Assembly (NCBI RefSeq): GCF_003597395.2
Contig: NC_133773.1
Span: 127,152,913 to 127,216,912 of the forward strand
DNA: 64,000 nt
Direction: 5' to 3'
Source: Chelonoidis abingdonii
Lineage: Eukaryota > Chordata > Testudines > Testudinidae
A program made the position numbers and the translations under genes. The number at the start of each line of letters is the position of its first letter. The first letter of the stretch is position 1. Shown here piece after piece: positions 23,225 through 34,478 of the stretch. The notes beneath the pieces were generated by a model. The model saw nothing but the letters and a program-made list of their open reading frames with translations. It ran no database searches and was not told the DNA's origin.

Positions 23225-23520
23225 TAATTTATTTATTTATGGCATTTAATGGACCTCTGCAGTACTCTGCCAAGTAGTCTTTTTTTTTTTTTTAATCTAA
23301 TACCCACTCTCTGGAGTTCCTTTTTCATGATGTCCTAGTTTCCCTCTAATACTTCTCTGGGGAGTCCATACAGTCCACCCTTAGATTTAACTCACTTCTC
23401 CAAGACGCAACAAACTTCCTCATATTTAGACCCTTAATCCTGTCCAATGCCATTTCCCTTCATGCCAGGTTACAACCCTCACACTAAGGTATATATACAT
23501 TACCTGCTCCAGAGGAGAAG

Positions 23521-23538
23521 ATCCAGGTCACAGTACCA
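23521..23538 (-). other. Candidate tRNA-His primer-binding site
   Basis: Minus strand reads TGGTACTGTGACCTGGAT. This matches the primer-binding site complementary to the 3' end of tRNA-His at 14 of 18 positions, with transition-type mismatches. It sits immediately downstream of a TATA-containing LTR-like block. Confidence 0.45.
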
Positions 23539-24100
23539 CTACGTTGGGGTTCCCCCGAGACCTCTTCCACTCGGTTCCCAAAGAAGTCAGTTCAACTCCA
23601 GTCTTGTCACTTAGGTTCCTTTATCTGGCATACAGCAAAGCTATGCTGAGTTAATCAGACTCAAGCACAGGGGATGTGTATCAGGTGTACCACGTTTCCA
23701 GAGTTATGCAGCAAACCTCTTCCTTTATATACATTACATGGCATTCACTATACATTGCACTACATGTTTTGGGACTGGCTTGGTTACTTTGTAGGAACCA
23801 GTACAGCACACACTGTCAATGCACGACTTACTCTTTTTTTCATTTTAGGTTCGAGGCTTATCTTATCCATTGTTATCTTGCCCATTGTAAATGGTTCCAT
23901 CAGTGTTCCCCCCTATCTTCGCTAGTACAGACATTCTGTTTCCATTTACCTCCCTAAGCCTGTCTGCCAAGAAATGATGCCTCGCACCCATGTCCAATTG
24001 TTCACGTCAAGCCAGGTCTACATTTGTGGCTATTACTAACCCACTGCAAATTAAGTTAGTCTGTTGGCTTATTTTCTTTCTGCAGAGGGCTCTCAAGCAT
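23539..24100 (-). repeat. Candidate LTR of the antisense remnant
   Basis: On the minus strand it carries a TATA box (TGTATATAAAGGAAG, near 23725) about 190 bp before the primer-binding site, a sensible U3-R-U5 layout. The outer boundary is not defined and no second LTR is seen. Confidence 0.4.
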
Positions 24101-24238
24101 TCTTCTTTAGCACCTTTAATATAAAAAAGTAAAGCTATTTACATTGTTCACAAATTCATTGGGACCAAATAGGTTTGTGAGCATGAGATTCCACCTACCT
24201 ACCCACTACCATTATAAGGATCTGTGAGACAATGCTAA

Positions 24239-25494
24239 TGTAAGCAGTCAGGATGAGCTCTACCCTGACATCTGGTGGTGAATTATGGGGAGTGTGGAAA
24301 GGAATTTCAGGTATTTGCATTTGCACACCCACCCTGCCTAGCATAGCCTACGGTAGCCTTGGATGGTTATTTTGACAGCTCTGGGATCCCCAATTTCTTT
24401 GTTTTTGGGGAAGGAGGAATAAAGTGTTGTCACCCTGATTATGTGAATGAGGAACTATGAGACTGCTTTATGACAGAGAGTTTCACCATCAGTTAAGTAG
24501 CACTCGCTAGACAAGGGACATGGGTGCTAAAACCCAGTGAATTGAGAGAGGTTGGGGTAGGTATTTGGTGGTATAGGGCCCCTTTAAGGGCCTGGAGCAG
24601 CAATTGTACCTCTGTTTCTCTCTACTGTTAAAGAGCAGAGCTAATTTTGATTCTATTGGGAGTCCACCTAGAGGCTACTGAGCTGAATTCACTTTGGGGC
24701 ACTGGGGCTCCCCTACAACAAGCTGAAATCACTAAGACCTGAAATTGCTAAAAGAGCTAAATTTACTAAGCTGAGATCACTGAGTGCTGTGTTAACTAGT
24801 GTGGGAGCCTGAAGATCTATCACTAAGTAGCTGGCAGAGCGGAGCAGTTTGCAGCACAGTTGAAGCAGCCCGCACAGCGGAGTGGAGCGGTTTGCGGGGA
24901 TGGCTGGAGTGGCTCTCGGGTTGGCTGGAGGAGTGGCACAGCTGGTGAAGGCTGATTGTGGTGAAGGCTGCAGCAGAACTCCACGGAGAGGCGAAGCAGT
25001 TGGCCCTGGCCCATGTAAGGTGCCCCTTAATGCCCTGTGTGTGCCCCTCCCCATTTCCACCCAGGCTAGGGGGGTAAAACTCTGCAGATAAACTTTTGAA
25101 TTCTGGGGCGGCACTGACCAGGGACAGAGAATTTTGGATTGTTGGACTTTGGGGTGATTGGACTTTAAGACCCTAGGGGAAAAGGACATTGCCAAGACTT
25201 ACCAGGTTGGGTCTTTTGCTCATGGGTTTATGTTATGAATCCTATTTGTGGTGTTTCCCCAATATGATGCCACATTGTTTCCCTCCTTTATTAAAAGGAT
25301 TTTGCTACACTCAGACTCTGTGCTTGCGAGAGGGGAAGTATTGCCTCTTAGAGGCGCCCGGGGGGTGGTATATAATTGTTCCAGGTCACTAGGTGGGGGC
25401 TTGAGCCGGTTTTGCATTGCGTTATTGAAATGGAACCCCTGGATACTGAACCTGGCCCTTGTTGCTGCCAACTCAAAGGGGCAGAAGGGTTACA
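24239..25494 (+). mobile_element. Solo LTR-like element, about 1.26 kb
   Basis: Starts TGTAAGCAGTCAGGATGAGC and ends AGAAGGGTTACA, so TGTAA/TTACA is inverted at the ends. The flanking 4-mers are CTAA (24235) and CTGA (25495), a degenerate duplication. An AATAAA lies near 24417, and a TTATTAAAAGG block near 25289 may mark the R region. The last 200 bp (GAGGGGAAGTATTGCC onward) are familiar to me from turtle repeats. No internal coding region, so a solo LTR is likely. Confidence 0.6.
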
Positions 25495-27446
25495 CTGATA
25501 GCAGCACCGTTCATTCGCAACTAGTGGTAGGTTGGCTAGCTTTCATCAACTTTGTGTGAAGAAAGCAACAGTCTTACTGATCCTCTCCAGTGACCACCCC
25601 AAAGGTCCTTCATGGAAAACATCTAAGATGCTGGCCCAAGCACTTCTCCTTTCTTCCTTTGTTTTGTCCATACCTCCCCCACCCCACACACACATGCTAG
25701 ACTAGTCCTCCCCAGTTCCATGGTGTCTGGTTGAATTATCTGTACAATCCTCAAGGCAGGAAACTTGCATAACCTATCCCTATAAGGGGTCATGCACACC
25801 TACGGCTCTCTATAAAAATACTTAATTATCCTTAAAGGGATATGGCAGTATCTTAGGTAAATTTCTTTGTTTGCCCTCACTCCAGTTTCCTCTGATACGT
25901 CTCTCCCTTGTGTACATGCATCCAGGCTTGTTTAACAGGAGACACAATTTGAATGCCCTGACTGGGGATAGGGGCCGGGGAAAAGGAGCAAATACTGTGA
26001 CCAGCTCTTGCAGGTGGCACCAACTTCAGGATGGTGTTTTGGAACCTTCTGAGGCTGGACCAACAGAAGGAATAGACAGCTACAGGGCTGTCCTTATACC
26101 CACCCTACCCTTTCTATAAAACATCTGGTACCAGCTTCCTTCCTTTCAGTCTGGTTTGCTGGCTTCCAAATGACAGCCCGTTCATTCACTTACTGTCTTC
26201 GACTGCCGTTGGCTGTAGCCCAATAGATGACTATATCCCTCTATGCTACTGGACATGGCATTCCGATACTCGGGAGTTCAGTGATGAAGGTAGTATAAAC
26301 CCCTTGAGAGTTGAAGTGGAGCAGAGCTGAGGTTGGATGGCTCCCAAATGCTAAATAAAAGAGTGGTTCCTCTGTGGGAGCACGTTCATGGCTGTTATGG
26401 GCCAGTACTAGTTTGGGACGACAGTATTTGTATTCTCTCCCCTGTTCATTCTGTACAGTGTGCAACACGTCATGCAGTTCCACATCTGCAGCCCCAGCAC
26501 TCAGACCTTTAAAGTTTAGCTAATTTATCAAAATATTGTGAATTGCTTGGACTAAGATAGAAAGGTACAAATGCCATGTACTAGCTATATTCAGGGCTGT
26601 GCAAACTGAGAACAACTATGTTAACAGAACAGATAAATTATCCCCTAAATTATGAATGTGCTCAGAAGTAGAGTTACAGCCAACCTTTGCATTGGATCTG
26701 AACAGCTGCATGCACCATAGCCTCCAACTTTCCACAGAAACTTGGATCCAGTCATAGATTATCTTTGTTTTGTAAATTTTTTAATTATGCTATAATATTG
26801 TACTGTATGTGAGGATTATAGCAAGCCAAAAACCCTTGGAAGACAAGGTTTCTCGATATGGTATTTTAAAAGAAGCATAACTGCTTTGGAATTAATATGT
26901 ACAGCTTGCAATATGTTCAAGACTTTCCATGCAATTTCATGCACCGTTTTAAATAAACAAACTCCCACTGAGCTTGCTGTCCAGTGGGATTTGTTAAGCT
27001 TCCCAGGCCTGTGTAAATTGTAAAGCAGATGCATGTTCCTGTGGAGAGGAGTGGTGGTGTGTTTTTTTCCCCAGAAACTGTCCATTTGTGCATGTACACT
27101 GTCGCTAAAAAAATAAAATGAGGACTCGTACAAACGCTCACAAGTCTGGGGTTTCTGGTGCAAACTGCAGCACACTTCATCCGAATGGGAACTGATCTTG
27201 TGATGTTGTGTGTGAATGTTACCTTCTAAGTGCCATGACTTTGCCACTTTGGCCAGTTGGATTCTATTCCGGTGGAGGAAAACTGCTTATGGGATGTGGT
27301 TTCTGTGAGTGACTCATCTGCTTTTCAGTTGCTCTCTTGTTAGTGTTGATCAGGTGCAAAAGTGACAACAAAGTCCAGCAGCCATCCTTGGAAAAACTGG
27401 TTAGATCAATTAGAAATGGTTTTCAGATGGTAGGTATTTTGGGTTC
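25495..27446. other. Unassigned intergenic stretch
   Basis: Nearly 2 kb without a recognised exon or repeat. The block at 26140-26520 has mixed composition with several CpGs and could be unique sequence of interest. Confidence 0.35.
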
Positions 27447-27454
27447 TGTATAGA

Positions 27455-27579
27455 ATAGGATGACCAGATGTCCCATTTTTAAAGGGACAGTCCCATTTTT
27501 TGGGACTTTTTCTTATATAGGCGCCTATTGCTCCCCACCCCCTGTCCCGTTTTTTCACAGTTACTATCTGGTCTCCCTA
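27455..27579. mobile_element. hAT-type MITE (GGTGACCAGATGTCCC family)
   Basis: About 125 bp with ends ATAGGATGACCAGATG and ATCTGGTCTCCCTA, an inverted pair. The 8-mer TGTATAGA is present at 27447-27454 and again at 27580-27587. The interior GGGACAGTCCCATTTTTTGG and TATATAGGCGCCTATT are self-complementary. Same family as 61830-61995, and it shares termini with the large element at 12296. Confidence 0.9.
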
Positions 27580-27732
27580 TGTATAGAGCCTTATCTCCTA
27601 GCAACCCTGTGGCAGCAGGAATATGTTGCATGCATGGGATAGTCTTGACTTATCTTGTGTGGCACAACGATAAATCTGAATGTATTCATCACCAAGGCAG
27701 TAAGCACTCTGCAGAAGGGACTGTCTCTGTCA

Positions 27733-27830
27733 TTTACGTGTATGACCTCTAATGCAATGGGGCCTTGATTCATGGGTGGGGTTCTTTGGCATGACTAATA
27801 AAAAAAATGAGTAATAATTATGAATAAATA
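27733..27830 (+). repeat. SINE or LINE 3' tail (GCAATGGGGCCTTGATTCATG type)
   Basis: Matches the tail seen at 29275-29400 and 33330-33430: a few bases of CACAATGGGGTCCTG-like sequence, then CATGGGTGGGG and a short A-rich, ATAA-rich end. Confidence 0.5.
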
Positions 27831-28094
27831 ACCTTCCTCCTCAACTGGTTAACCAGTAATGTGATGAAGCCAGGAGGAAACAGTTTCTTTTCTTTGACAC
27901 TTACCCGCAGCCCAATCAGAGGCATGGCTGTCTTCCTAATTTCATTTTAAAGCAATTCTCCACAGTGCTGCCAGAATTATCACTGGCCCAACTGCTTTGC
28001 CCTTTCCAACCTCTGCCCCATTCCTCTGTTTTTCTCACAGCTGTCTGCACTCTCTTACATGCTGCTCGACTCCCATCATCTCACCTCTTTGTGT

Positions 28095-28300
28095 TATTTA
28101 TTTTGTATGAAGATCTTAGCACTCATGAAACATCCTAGATTGATGGGATCAGAAAACACCATCCTCTGTGATGCCACAGATTAGGTATTGTTGTTGAGTA
28201 ATTATTTGCATAGTGTCCAAAAACACACTAGGTGATTTACAAACAGATTTTTAAAAAGACCTAGTCCTTGCTTCAAAGACTTGTCAGGCTCAATATTAGA
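28095..28300 (-). repeat. Antisense copy of the same tail family
   Basis: ATTTGCATAGTGTCCAAAAAC, ACTAGGTGATTTACAAACAG and AGACCTAGTCCTTGCTTCAAAG correspond to the complement of the family, which ends in a short TTATT-rich run. Confidence 0.45.
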
Positions 28301-29157
28301 TGTGGCACGGTAAGTGAAAGCATCAAACAACGGAGAGGGAAATGGGAAAGCAAGTACTAGGGTTACAAGAATAAGGCCAGGTAGTTATTTTAGCTTACTA
28401 ACGTGTTTGTCTTAGTGGTTTGGGGATATGGGATTTTTTTTCTGCAATGCAATTTCGTCACTGCATCCCAGCCTTGTTGTACAGGGTAAGGGTGTAGGCC
28501 TAGCTCATCCTATGCTCTTCAGTTGAGGCTGCCAAGCCATTTAGTTTGGACTCTGATGGTGAAGCCTATATGCTTCTGGTGGATGTTGGTCAAGTCACAA
28601 ATTCTATGACTTTCTTGTTGTTTTTATAAAGAGAAATATCTCTGACTCATACCATGTTGCATAATAGCAAATGGCCAAGCAGGTGGATGGTGAACGTGAA
28701 GCTGAATAATTGTACCAATTTTATTGGGAGTCTTAAACAAATGGAATATATTTGCACAAGATCAGCCAGCTGTGAATCAGCCCATGGCTTCTAACAATAA
28801 AGAAATCCTCCTATGCCAGCGCTTCGCTATTCTTCTCCTGGAGTTAGAATTGTTGGCCCTTCTATCCCTGATAAGTGTGGTATTTTTAGAATACCTTTAG
28901 TATCACTTCAATAGCTCAGTTAGGTAATAGGTAATAAGTTCTCTGATCCTGCAGGCTTTGCTTTTGTGTCTGACTCCCTATGCAAATTTCAGCCTTTCCC
29001 ATCTGTTAGTGAGTACAGTATAGTCACTGAAACATTTGAGTTATGGATTTATATATAGTGAAACCTGTCTCTAATGACCAACAGAAATATGTTTGGAAAG
29101 GAGGTAGTCTTCTAATAGAGAGAGATGAGAGCTATTAGGCGAAGTAATTTTGAGTGA
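28301..29157. other. Unassigned spacer
   Basis: No gene recognised. Confidence 0.4.
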
Positions 29158-29400
29158 TAGTCTGGGATAGTGGCTAATGCATGGGAGTCAGCTAGTCTGG
29201 ATTCTAGTCCAGGCTCTGTCGGTGACCTTGTGACACTTCACTTTTCTGTGCAAGTTTTTTCCTCTCACTCCTGGTCAGTTTAGACTGTAATCTTTTTGGC
29301 ACAAACAACTATTTCTTACTGTGTGTTTGCCTGATGCAGTGGGGCCCTGATCGTGGTAGACTCTTCTAGGTATTACTGGAATAGAAATAATATTTGGGGA
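29158..29400 (+). repeat. MIR-like head joined to the shared SINE tail
   Basis: GATAGTGGCTAATGCATGGG, GTCTGGATTCTAGTCCAGGC and GTGACCTTGTGACACTTCAC are MIR-like. Then TAGACTGTAATCTTTTTGGC and GCAGTGGGGCCCTGATCGTG match the tail family at 33330. A composite SINE or two adjoining repeats. Confidence 0.6.
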
Positions 29401-30502
29401 TACTTTAGGGTGGTTTCTTAAGACAAAAGGTGCCTAAAAGTGTATTTTTGTACTGGGTTCACTATGTGCACAAGCTCTTCAAACACATGGTTAAAGTGTA
29501 TGCCATTTGCTTATACTTCCCCTGCCATCTCTCTGTGCTAAAGTCTTAGGCTCTTAGTTTATATGCAGTGAAAACTCCCACTGAGAGTTTGACTGAGTAA
29601 GAGCATCAGGATTTCGCCCCCGTGAGAGCTCCAAACAAATTAGGTGACACTGGCTCCCCTACTGGTCTAATTTAAAAATCCTTCACTTCAGGCTCTATGC
29701 GCTGGTACCAAGTGAGGTGAGATGTCACTGATTAGATTAAAGCAAAACCCTTTAGCAATGCATATAGCAAGCTTAACTAATCATGTAATCTAATTATTGC
29801 AGCTGTCCTTCTCCCTATTTACCCTCTGTAGTAAGTCCACAGAAGAACATCAGGACAATCTTGCCCATCACACAAGCCAAAGTGGAGGGGCGAGAGGCCT
29901 GGCTGAGATGGAGCTGGCTGGATGTAGGATGAGAGACCCCCTAATCCTGAGGTCGCTGCCTTTCCTCTTTATCCAGAGTGTGATGCTTCTCCCCTGCCAC
30001 ATGCATGTGTGAGGTCACTGCCTCACCTCTGCATCCTGAGTGGCCAAATGGTGATTTTAGTGGCAACCAGGTGTTATGGGGCGTCTACCCTGCACAGATG
30101 AACAAAGGAGTCTCAGTTAGCCCTTGCTGCACCTGGAAGGTGTGTCAGCCTTGATTTGTTATTAGGCCCAGCTGGGGGAGAAGCTGAGTCTTCTTCAGAG
30201 GAGAAGGAAGTGAAAGCCACAGGAGAGGTGCAAAAGAGAAACCACAGGGAGACGAGGTAGGGAATTCCGTCTCTCTGAGGAGAGCAGACTGAAGGAGGTC
30301 AGAGATATGGAATTAATCCCTGTTGTAGGCCCTGAAAAGAGACAAGGTGCAGAGAAGAAGCCCTGAGGGAATTAGGATTATAAATCCCCAGATTCTTCCT
30401 GACCCTTCCTTTCCCAGAAGGCTTTGCCAAAAGGAGAGTGTCAGCTAAACCAGAAAGTCTAGCTGATAGGGGACCCATGCAGTGTCCTGTCAGCACAAGC
30501 CA
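29401..30502. other. Unassigned stretch
   Basis: No exon recognised. Purine-rich around 30180-30300. Confidence 0.35.
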
Positions 30503-30770
30503 GGCTTGCCACTCTTAATGGCCCATCCCAACTTCTCTGACTCCTGGGGCCCCGGCTCTCTCCGGCCCCTGGCTCCAGGGACAGACCCCCCACCCCTCAC
30601 TGCCCCACTGTGCCCCAAATGAGCAGGCAGGCTCTGCATCAGCTCCTCCCACCCCAGCTCTGCAGGCAGCAGGTGAGTCCAGAAGGAGGGGGGAGTGGGA
30701 GAGTAAGCGATGGGGGAGAGGGGGACCTGTAGTGTTCGGTTTTGAACAAATGGAAAGTTGGCAACCCTAT
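30503..30770. repeat. Probable MITE with GGCTTGCCA/TTGGCAACC ends
   Basis: The left end AGGCTTGCCACTC and right end AGTTGGCAACCCTA are inverted and resemble a common turtle element with AGGGTTGCCAAC termini. The interior is GC-rich and carries no transposase. Confidence 0.5.
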
Positions 30771-30923
30771 TACTGTAGAACAAGCTTGTGTTGTACCATG
30801 TCTGAGTCCAAGGGAGGAACTTGTGGGGAAATGAGCAGGGAGACAGGTGACCCGGCCACCCCCCTTGTGCTCTGACTAGAGCTGGGTGACATAATGGTGC
30901 AGTCTCTTCCCTACTGAAATGAC

Positions 30924-31018
30924 AGAGGGACAGTTGAGCCAAATTTGAGTGGTGCTCTGACCCCCATCCCCAGGTTACAATGCCACTCACTCAAAATTGG
31001 CCCAACTGTCTCTCCCTC
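30924..31018. repeat. Imperfect inverted repeat
   Basis: Left arm GAGGGACAGTTGAGCCAAAT, then TTGAGTGG. Right arm CCACTCACTCAAAATTGGCC, then CAACTGTCTCTCCCTC. The arms are complementary with a spacer of about 20 bp. Part of the left arm repeats directly at 31038-31052 (GACCAAATTTGAGT). Confidence 0.7.
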
Positions 31019-31284
31019 ATCAAAGAGGGGTGGCTGGACCAAATTTGAGTAGGGGTGTGACCTCATGCAACTGCTTGGTCCTGCCACCTTTCTGGTCCTT
31101 CCCACATCTCTGGGCACCAGGTATCATAGCCCCTGGAGAGCGATGGAGCAGGAGTCAACAGGAACTTCCAGCCTCAAGGAGGATGGGAGGACTGGACCTG
31201 TGCTTTCTGGGGAGATGCAGAAGGAGGATGGGATCTGGAGCTCCCAGAACATCCTAGCCCCATGATGTTCTTCAGTCTGATCAC

Positions 31285-31600
31285 CTCTCTGGGTATGAGC
31301 TCAGGGTTGGAAGCAGGGTGCGGTGTGGGAGACCAATGGGCTGGCTGCAGGGGGCAGAGCTGGGTGCAGGGCAATGTGGGAAGAATAGTGTAAGGCTGGG
31401 TTGGGATAGCAGGAGGGTAATACGTGTGGAACCGGGGGAGATCATGGGGCTGGGGGCAAAGGGAGTGTAAGAGCTCAGGACTAGGTATGGGGCAGTCATG
31501 GGGGAGAACATGGGGCTGGGTTGGGGGAGTGTGTAGGGGAGAGATTTGGGGTTGGGTGCAGGGAAACAGAGGGAGAGCTCTGGGCGCCTCGTTACAAAAA
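31285..31600 (+). repeat. G-rich degenerate minisatellite
   Basis: Repeated GGGCTGGGTTGGGG-, GGGGAGA- and GGTGCAGGG-type units over about 300 bp. The strand G bias gives several possible G-quadruplex runs. Open frames on both strands here are compositional. Confidence 0.65.
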
Positions 31601-31774
31601 TTCTGCTTGTGCCTCTGTCTGAGTCCACCCTTCATGTGAGAAGACAGAGCTTCTCAAAAGCCACTTCCTGGTCTCTTCCTCTCCCAGAAGCTGGCCCACC
31701 CCAGTCTGTTAGCACTGAGGGAAAGGGGAACTCCCTTTCTCCTCCTTCGTAGTCTATTCACTTCAGCTTCACTC

Positions 31775-31860
31775 AGGGGTGCAAGTAGGGTGGTACCCTC
31801 CAGTACGCGGTATTGGCAAGAGATTTTTAGCCGGTACAGGGTACCAGAAAGACTCCCCAC
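31775..31860 (+). repeat. Partial MITE (CAGGGGTGCAAGTAGGG start)
   Basis: Starts CAGGGGTGCAAGTAGGGTGG and contains GGTACCCTCCAGTACGCGG and CCGGTACAGGGTACC, resembling the left part of a hAT-like turtle element. The right end is not identified. Confidence 0.45.
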
Positions 31861-31937
31861 CAGGGGGGAGGGGCTGCACTCTATTCCTTAAAGGAGCAGA
31901 ACACAGCTAGGGAGGACATTTATTCTTTTTATGACTT

Positions 31938-32014
31938 TAACAGCACAATACATATGCTAAGAAGCTTAAACAAAGGCTTTGTTTAAGTTTGTTGGGATAT
32001 GTATTGTGCTGTTA
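31938..32014. repeat. 77-nt near-perfect hairpin
   Basis: Two 37-nt arms around a 3-nt centre. The outer 18 bp (TAACAGCACAATACATAT) pair perfectly and the inner 10 bp (CTTAAACAAA) pair perfectly; a 9-nt middle part is mostly unpaired. It could be a tiny palindromic MITE or a stem-loop RNA source. I do not recognise a known microRNA. Confidence 0.9.
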
Positions 32015-32570
32015 CATTGGTCAGGAGTCCTCAAGAGGGGAGGAGTGCATTGGACGGAAGATGTTTAAACAGTGTTTTTTATTCTGTTTCTCCCCATCGA
32101 TCTGAATTATCCATGACATCCATACTGCATCACATCAAGTCCATATCATTAGAGGAAGGCCTCTTTTGCACTGACCAGAGGATGTTCGGATTCTCATGTC
32201 AGCCCAGTTCTGCAGCCTGGATGGAATCAGGTGTTGTCCCCAGTACCTAGAATTCTTCTTTGCAGATAAACTAGTCTAACATGCATTTTGTTAACTGGCA
32301 CTGGAGCAGCAAAACAAAGAAACACATGCCTCATTTTCCAGCTTTGTGGGTGAGAGAACTATAAATGAAGCTTATAATGCTGGACACTGACAGCCTTAAA
32401 CCAGCCAACTGCCTCAGGAATCTGCCAAGAACTTTGCTGAAAATATGTTGCTCATCTTAGCAATGGAGCTAAGACTTATCACACATCTGCCCACCTTTAT
32501 TCGAATGATGCTCCTTCTGATCTGACAGCTCAGGCATTGTCAGTTTCATCCAGAACAATTTACAAACTTG
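32015..32570. other. Unassigned stretch
   Basis: No gene recognised. Confidence 0.4.
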
Positions 32571-32650
32571 GAACCTAATCCTGTAAACCCTTAATCTTTT
32601 GATCATTCCCATTGAAGAAAATGGGACTATTTGCATGACTATGGGCCACT
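32571..32650. repeat. Small palindromic MITE remnant
   Basis: AACCTAATCCTGTAAACCC, then CATTCCCATTGAAGAAAATGGGA, then GACTATGGGCC. The centre matches the family motif CATTGAAGTCAATGGGA. Confidence 0.5.
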
Positions 32651-33239
32651 TTTGTGGATTGTAAGAGTTTCAGGAATCTGTTTCTATAAAGTAAGCTGAC
32701 TCCCCCATTGAAATGCAATGTTTGGGTACAATACCATAAAGCAGTTTAGGATACAGTTCTACTTAAAATTTGTCTTTTAATAAGTCATACATATGCTGAA
32801 ATAGCTCCTCACTCAACTCCCATATTCCATATAAACAGACTGAATACTACATATCTTTGGGGAAAGTGAATAGTTTAGCATCTTGAGGTTTGCATATACA
32901 AAGGGGGGTGTTAGAGGAGACAGAGAGAGTGTGGGGGCCCTGGGCTGGGTGCCGGGTGCTGAGAAGTCACATGGAGGATCACATGGGGAGGTCACCCCGC
33001 CACCCCACCCCGTGTCCCTCCCATGAGTACAGCACCTGCAAGAAATGGTTTCTACTTGCACCACTGGCTTCACTCCACACCTGTTCCCCTTGCCCTCTTC
33101 TCTTTTCTTTCCATTTAGTTCTTTCCCTCCTAAATGTGGACCTCTTAAAAAAAAAAAAAACTGTGGAACTAACAGGACATTTGCCGCCATCACACTGTTT
33201 GCTCTGCTTGTGTGTTCTACCCTTTCCACCATCCTGTGT

Positions 33240-33430
33240 CTGTCTGATCTATTTAGACAATGTTATCTCATTGTTTCCTTGTACTCCCCCCATCTGTCTG
33301 CATCCATCTGTTGTCTCTTGTCTGATCCTTAGATAAGATCTTTGCGGCTGGGACTGCCTAGCATAATAGGGTCCTGAGCCATAATGATGGGGGCTCTTAG
33401 GTGCTACAAAAATGCAAATATATAATAAGC
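33240..33430 (+). repeat. SINE/LINE tail (GGGTCCTGAGCCATAATG type)
   Basis: CTTAGATAAGATCTTTGCGGCTGGGAC, then TAGCATAATAGGGTCCTGAGC and GGGGCTCTTAGGTGCTACAA, then ATATAATAA. Clearest copy of the tail also seen at 27733 and 29275. Confidence 0.6.
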
Positions 33431-33801
33431 ACCTGTCTCTTTTTAAAATGGGACTCAGGCTGTTTTGAAAATTTTACTTTTCATCAAGTCTTTGAACAAA
33501 AGGTGGTGGGAGAAAAGTTGTCGGGTTGCCAAAAATGGGTTTATCTCAAAAGCAACAAATTTCACAGACTGACTTTTTCTAACTTTCACAACTTCTTTCT
33601 TTATAGAAACAGGTGTGGAAAGTTTTCATTTATAGAAACATGGCCTTTGGTATCTCTGAGGTGCATTGTCTTTGATTACATTGATACCCATCACTTGTGG
33701 ATTTTAACTGGGAACACAGGCGCAGGTGAATAACTCATTTCTCATCAAAGCTTTGAGGAAGAAAAAAGTGCAAGAGTCACCTTCCCTCTTTCAAAAAATC
33801 T

Positions 33802-34075
33802 GAGGCAAGTTCTACATTAAAAACTTTAGTAGGTATAGTAAAGTTGGTTAGGGGTGAGATTATATTGGTGACATTTTTGTCCTTGCAAAAGTCCTAGTGT
33901 AGACACAGATATACCAGCATAAGAGTGCTTTTTTTCCAGTGTAGCTTATTTCAATTGCTGAACAGGTATGAACTATACTTGCAAAAGCATATTTTGCTGC
34001 TATGAGCTGCATCTACACAAGGCAGGTTTTGCCAGTATAGCAATAACAAAAAAACTTCTAAGTGAAGACTAGGCC
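33802..34075. repeat. Probable MITE of the TCTACACTA type
   Basis: Ends GAGGCAAGTTCTACATTAAAA and AAGTGAAGACTAGGCCT are roughly inverted. The interior contains GTCCTAGTGTAGACACAG and CATCTACACAAGGCAGG, shared in style with 14474 and 36383. Strongly diverged. Confidence 0.5.
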
Positions 34076-34478
34076 TGAACTCTGTTGCATGTTTATAGGT
34101 AAATGATTTTTTTAAAAAATAGCAATTATAAGAATAACAGATAACCAGTTCTTCAGGGTCAATAAAACTCAAAGGGAAGTTTCTATTAGTAAAACATTGC
34201 ATGCCCAAACCAGATACTGCAGTCACATAACCAACTCAATCTTGTATTCTTGGCTCACCAAAAATTCTTATTTATGTCCTGGAAGGAATAATGCAGGAAT
34301 GTGTCCTCTTTTTCAGATGGTTTTAAATTTTCAGTTGTTAAATTAAACACTAGAGGGAGTCTTGATATGCCCATGAACAGATGTCTAATGAAATGACAGA
34401 AGGAAAAATCTCATTGAGCATTTCAAACACAGGTTCCAAATGAAGGGCATTCCCCAGTCCCTCAATCTTCTCAGGCGT

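Larger units (their letters stand above)
21480..23520 (-). mobile_element. Antisense endogenous-retrovirus-like internal remnant
   Basis: The minus strand is strongly A-rich, as in several retroviral gag/leader regions, and lies directly downstream of a candidate primer-binding site and LTR. An open stretch of 87 codons (22961-23224) begins MAEHSKALLNALK and is Lys/Ala/Leu-rich. No protease, RT or integrase motif is readable and stops are frequent. It is an ancient broken copy, and a non-viral AT-rich repeat remains possible. Confidence 0.45.

Noticed and set aside
24713..25195. 160-codon minus-strand open frame
   Set aside because: It lies inside a solo LTR-like repeat and has no domain or splice context.
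31174..31635. 153-codon Pro-rich open frame on the minus strand
   Set aside because: It is the complement of a G-rich minisatellite.
31938..32014. microRNA gene
   Set aside because: The hairpin is convincing, but neither arm resembles a microRNA I know and a palindromic MITE explains it equally well.
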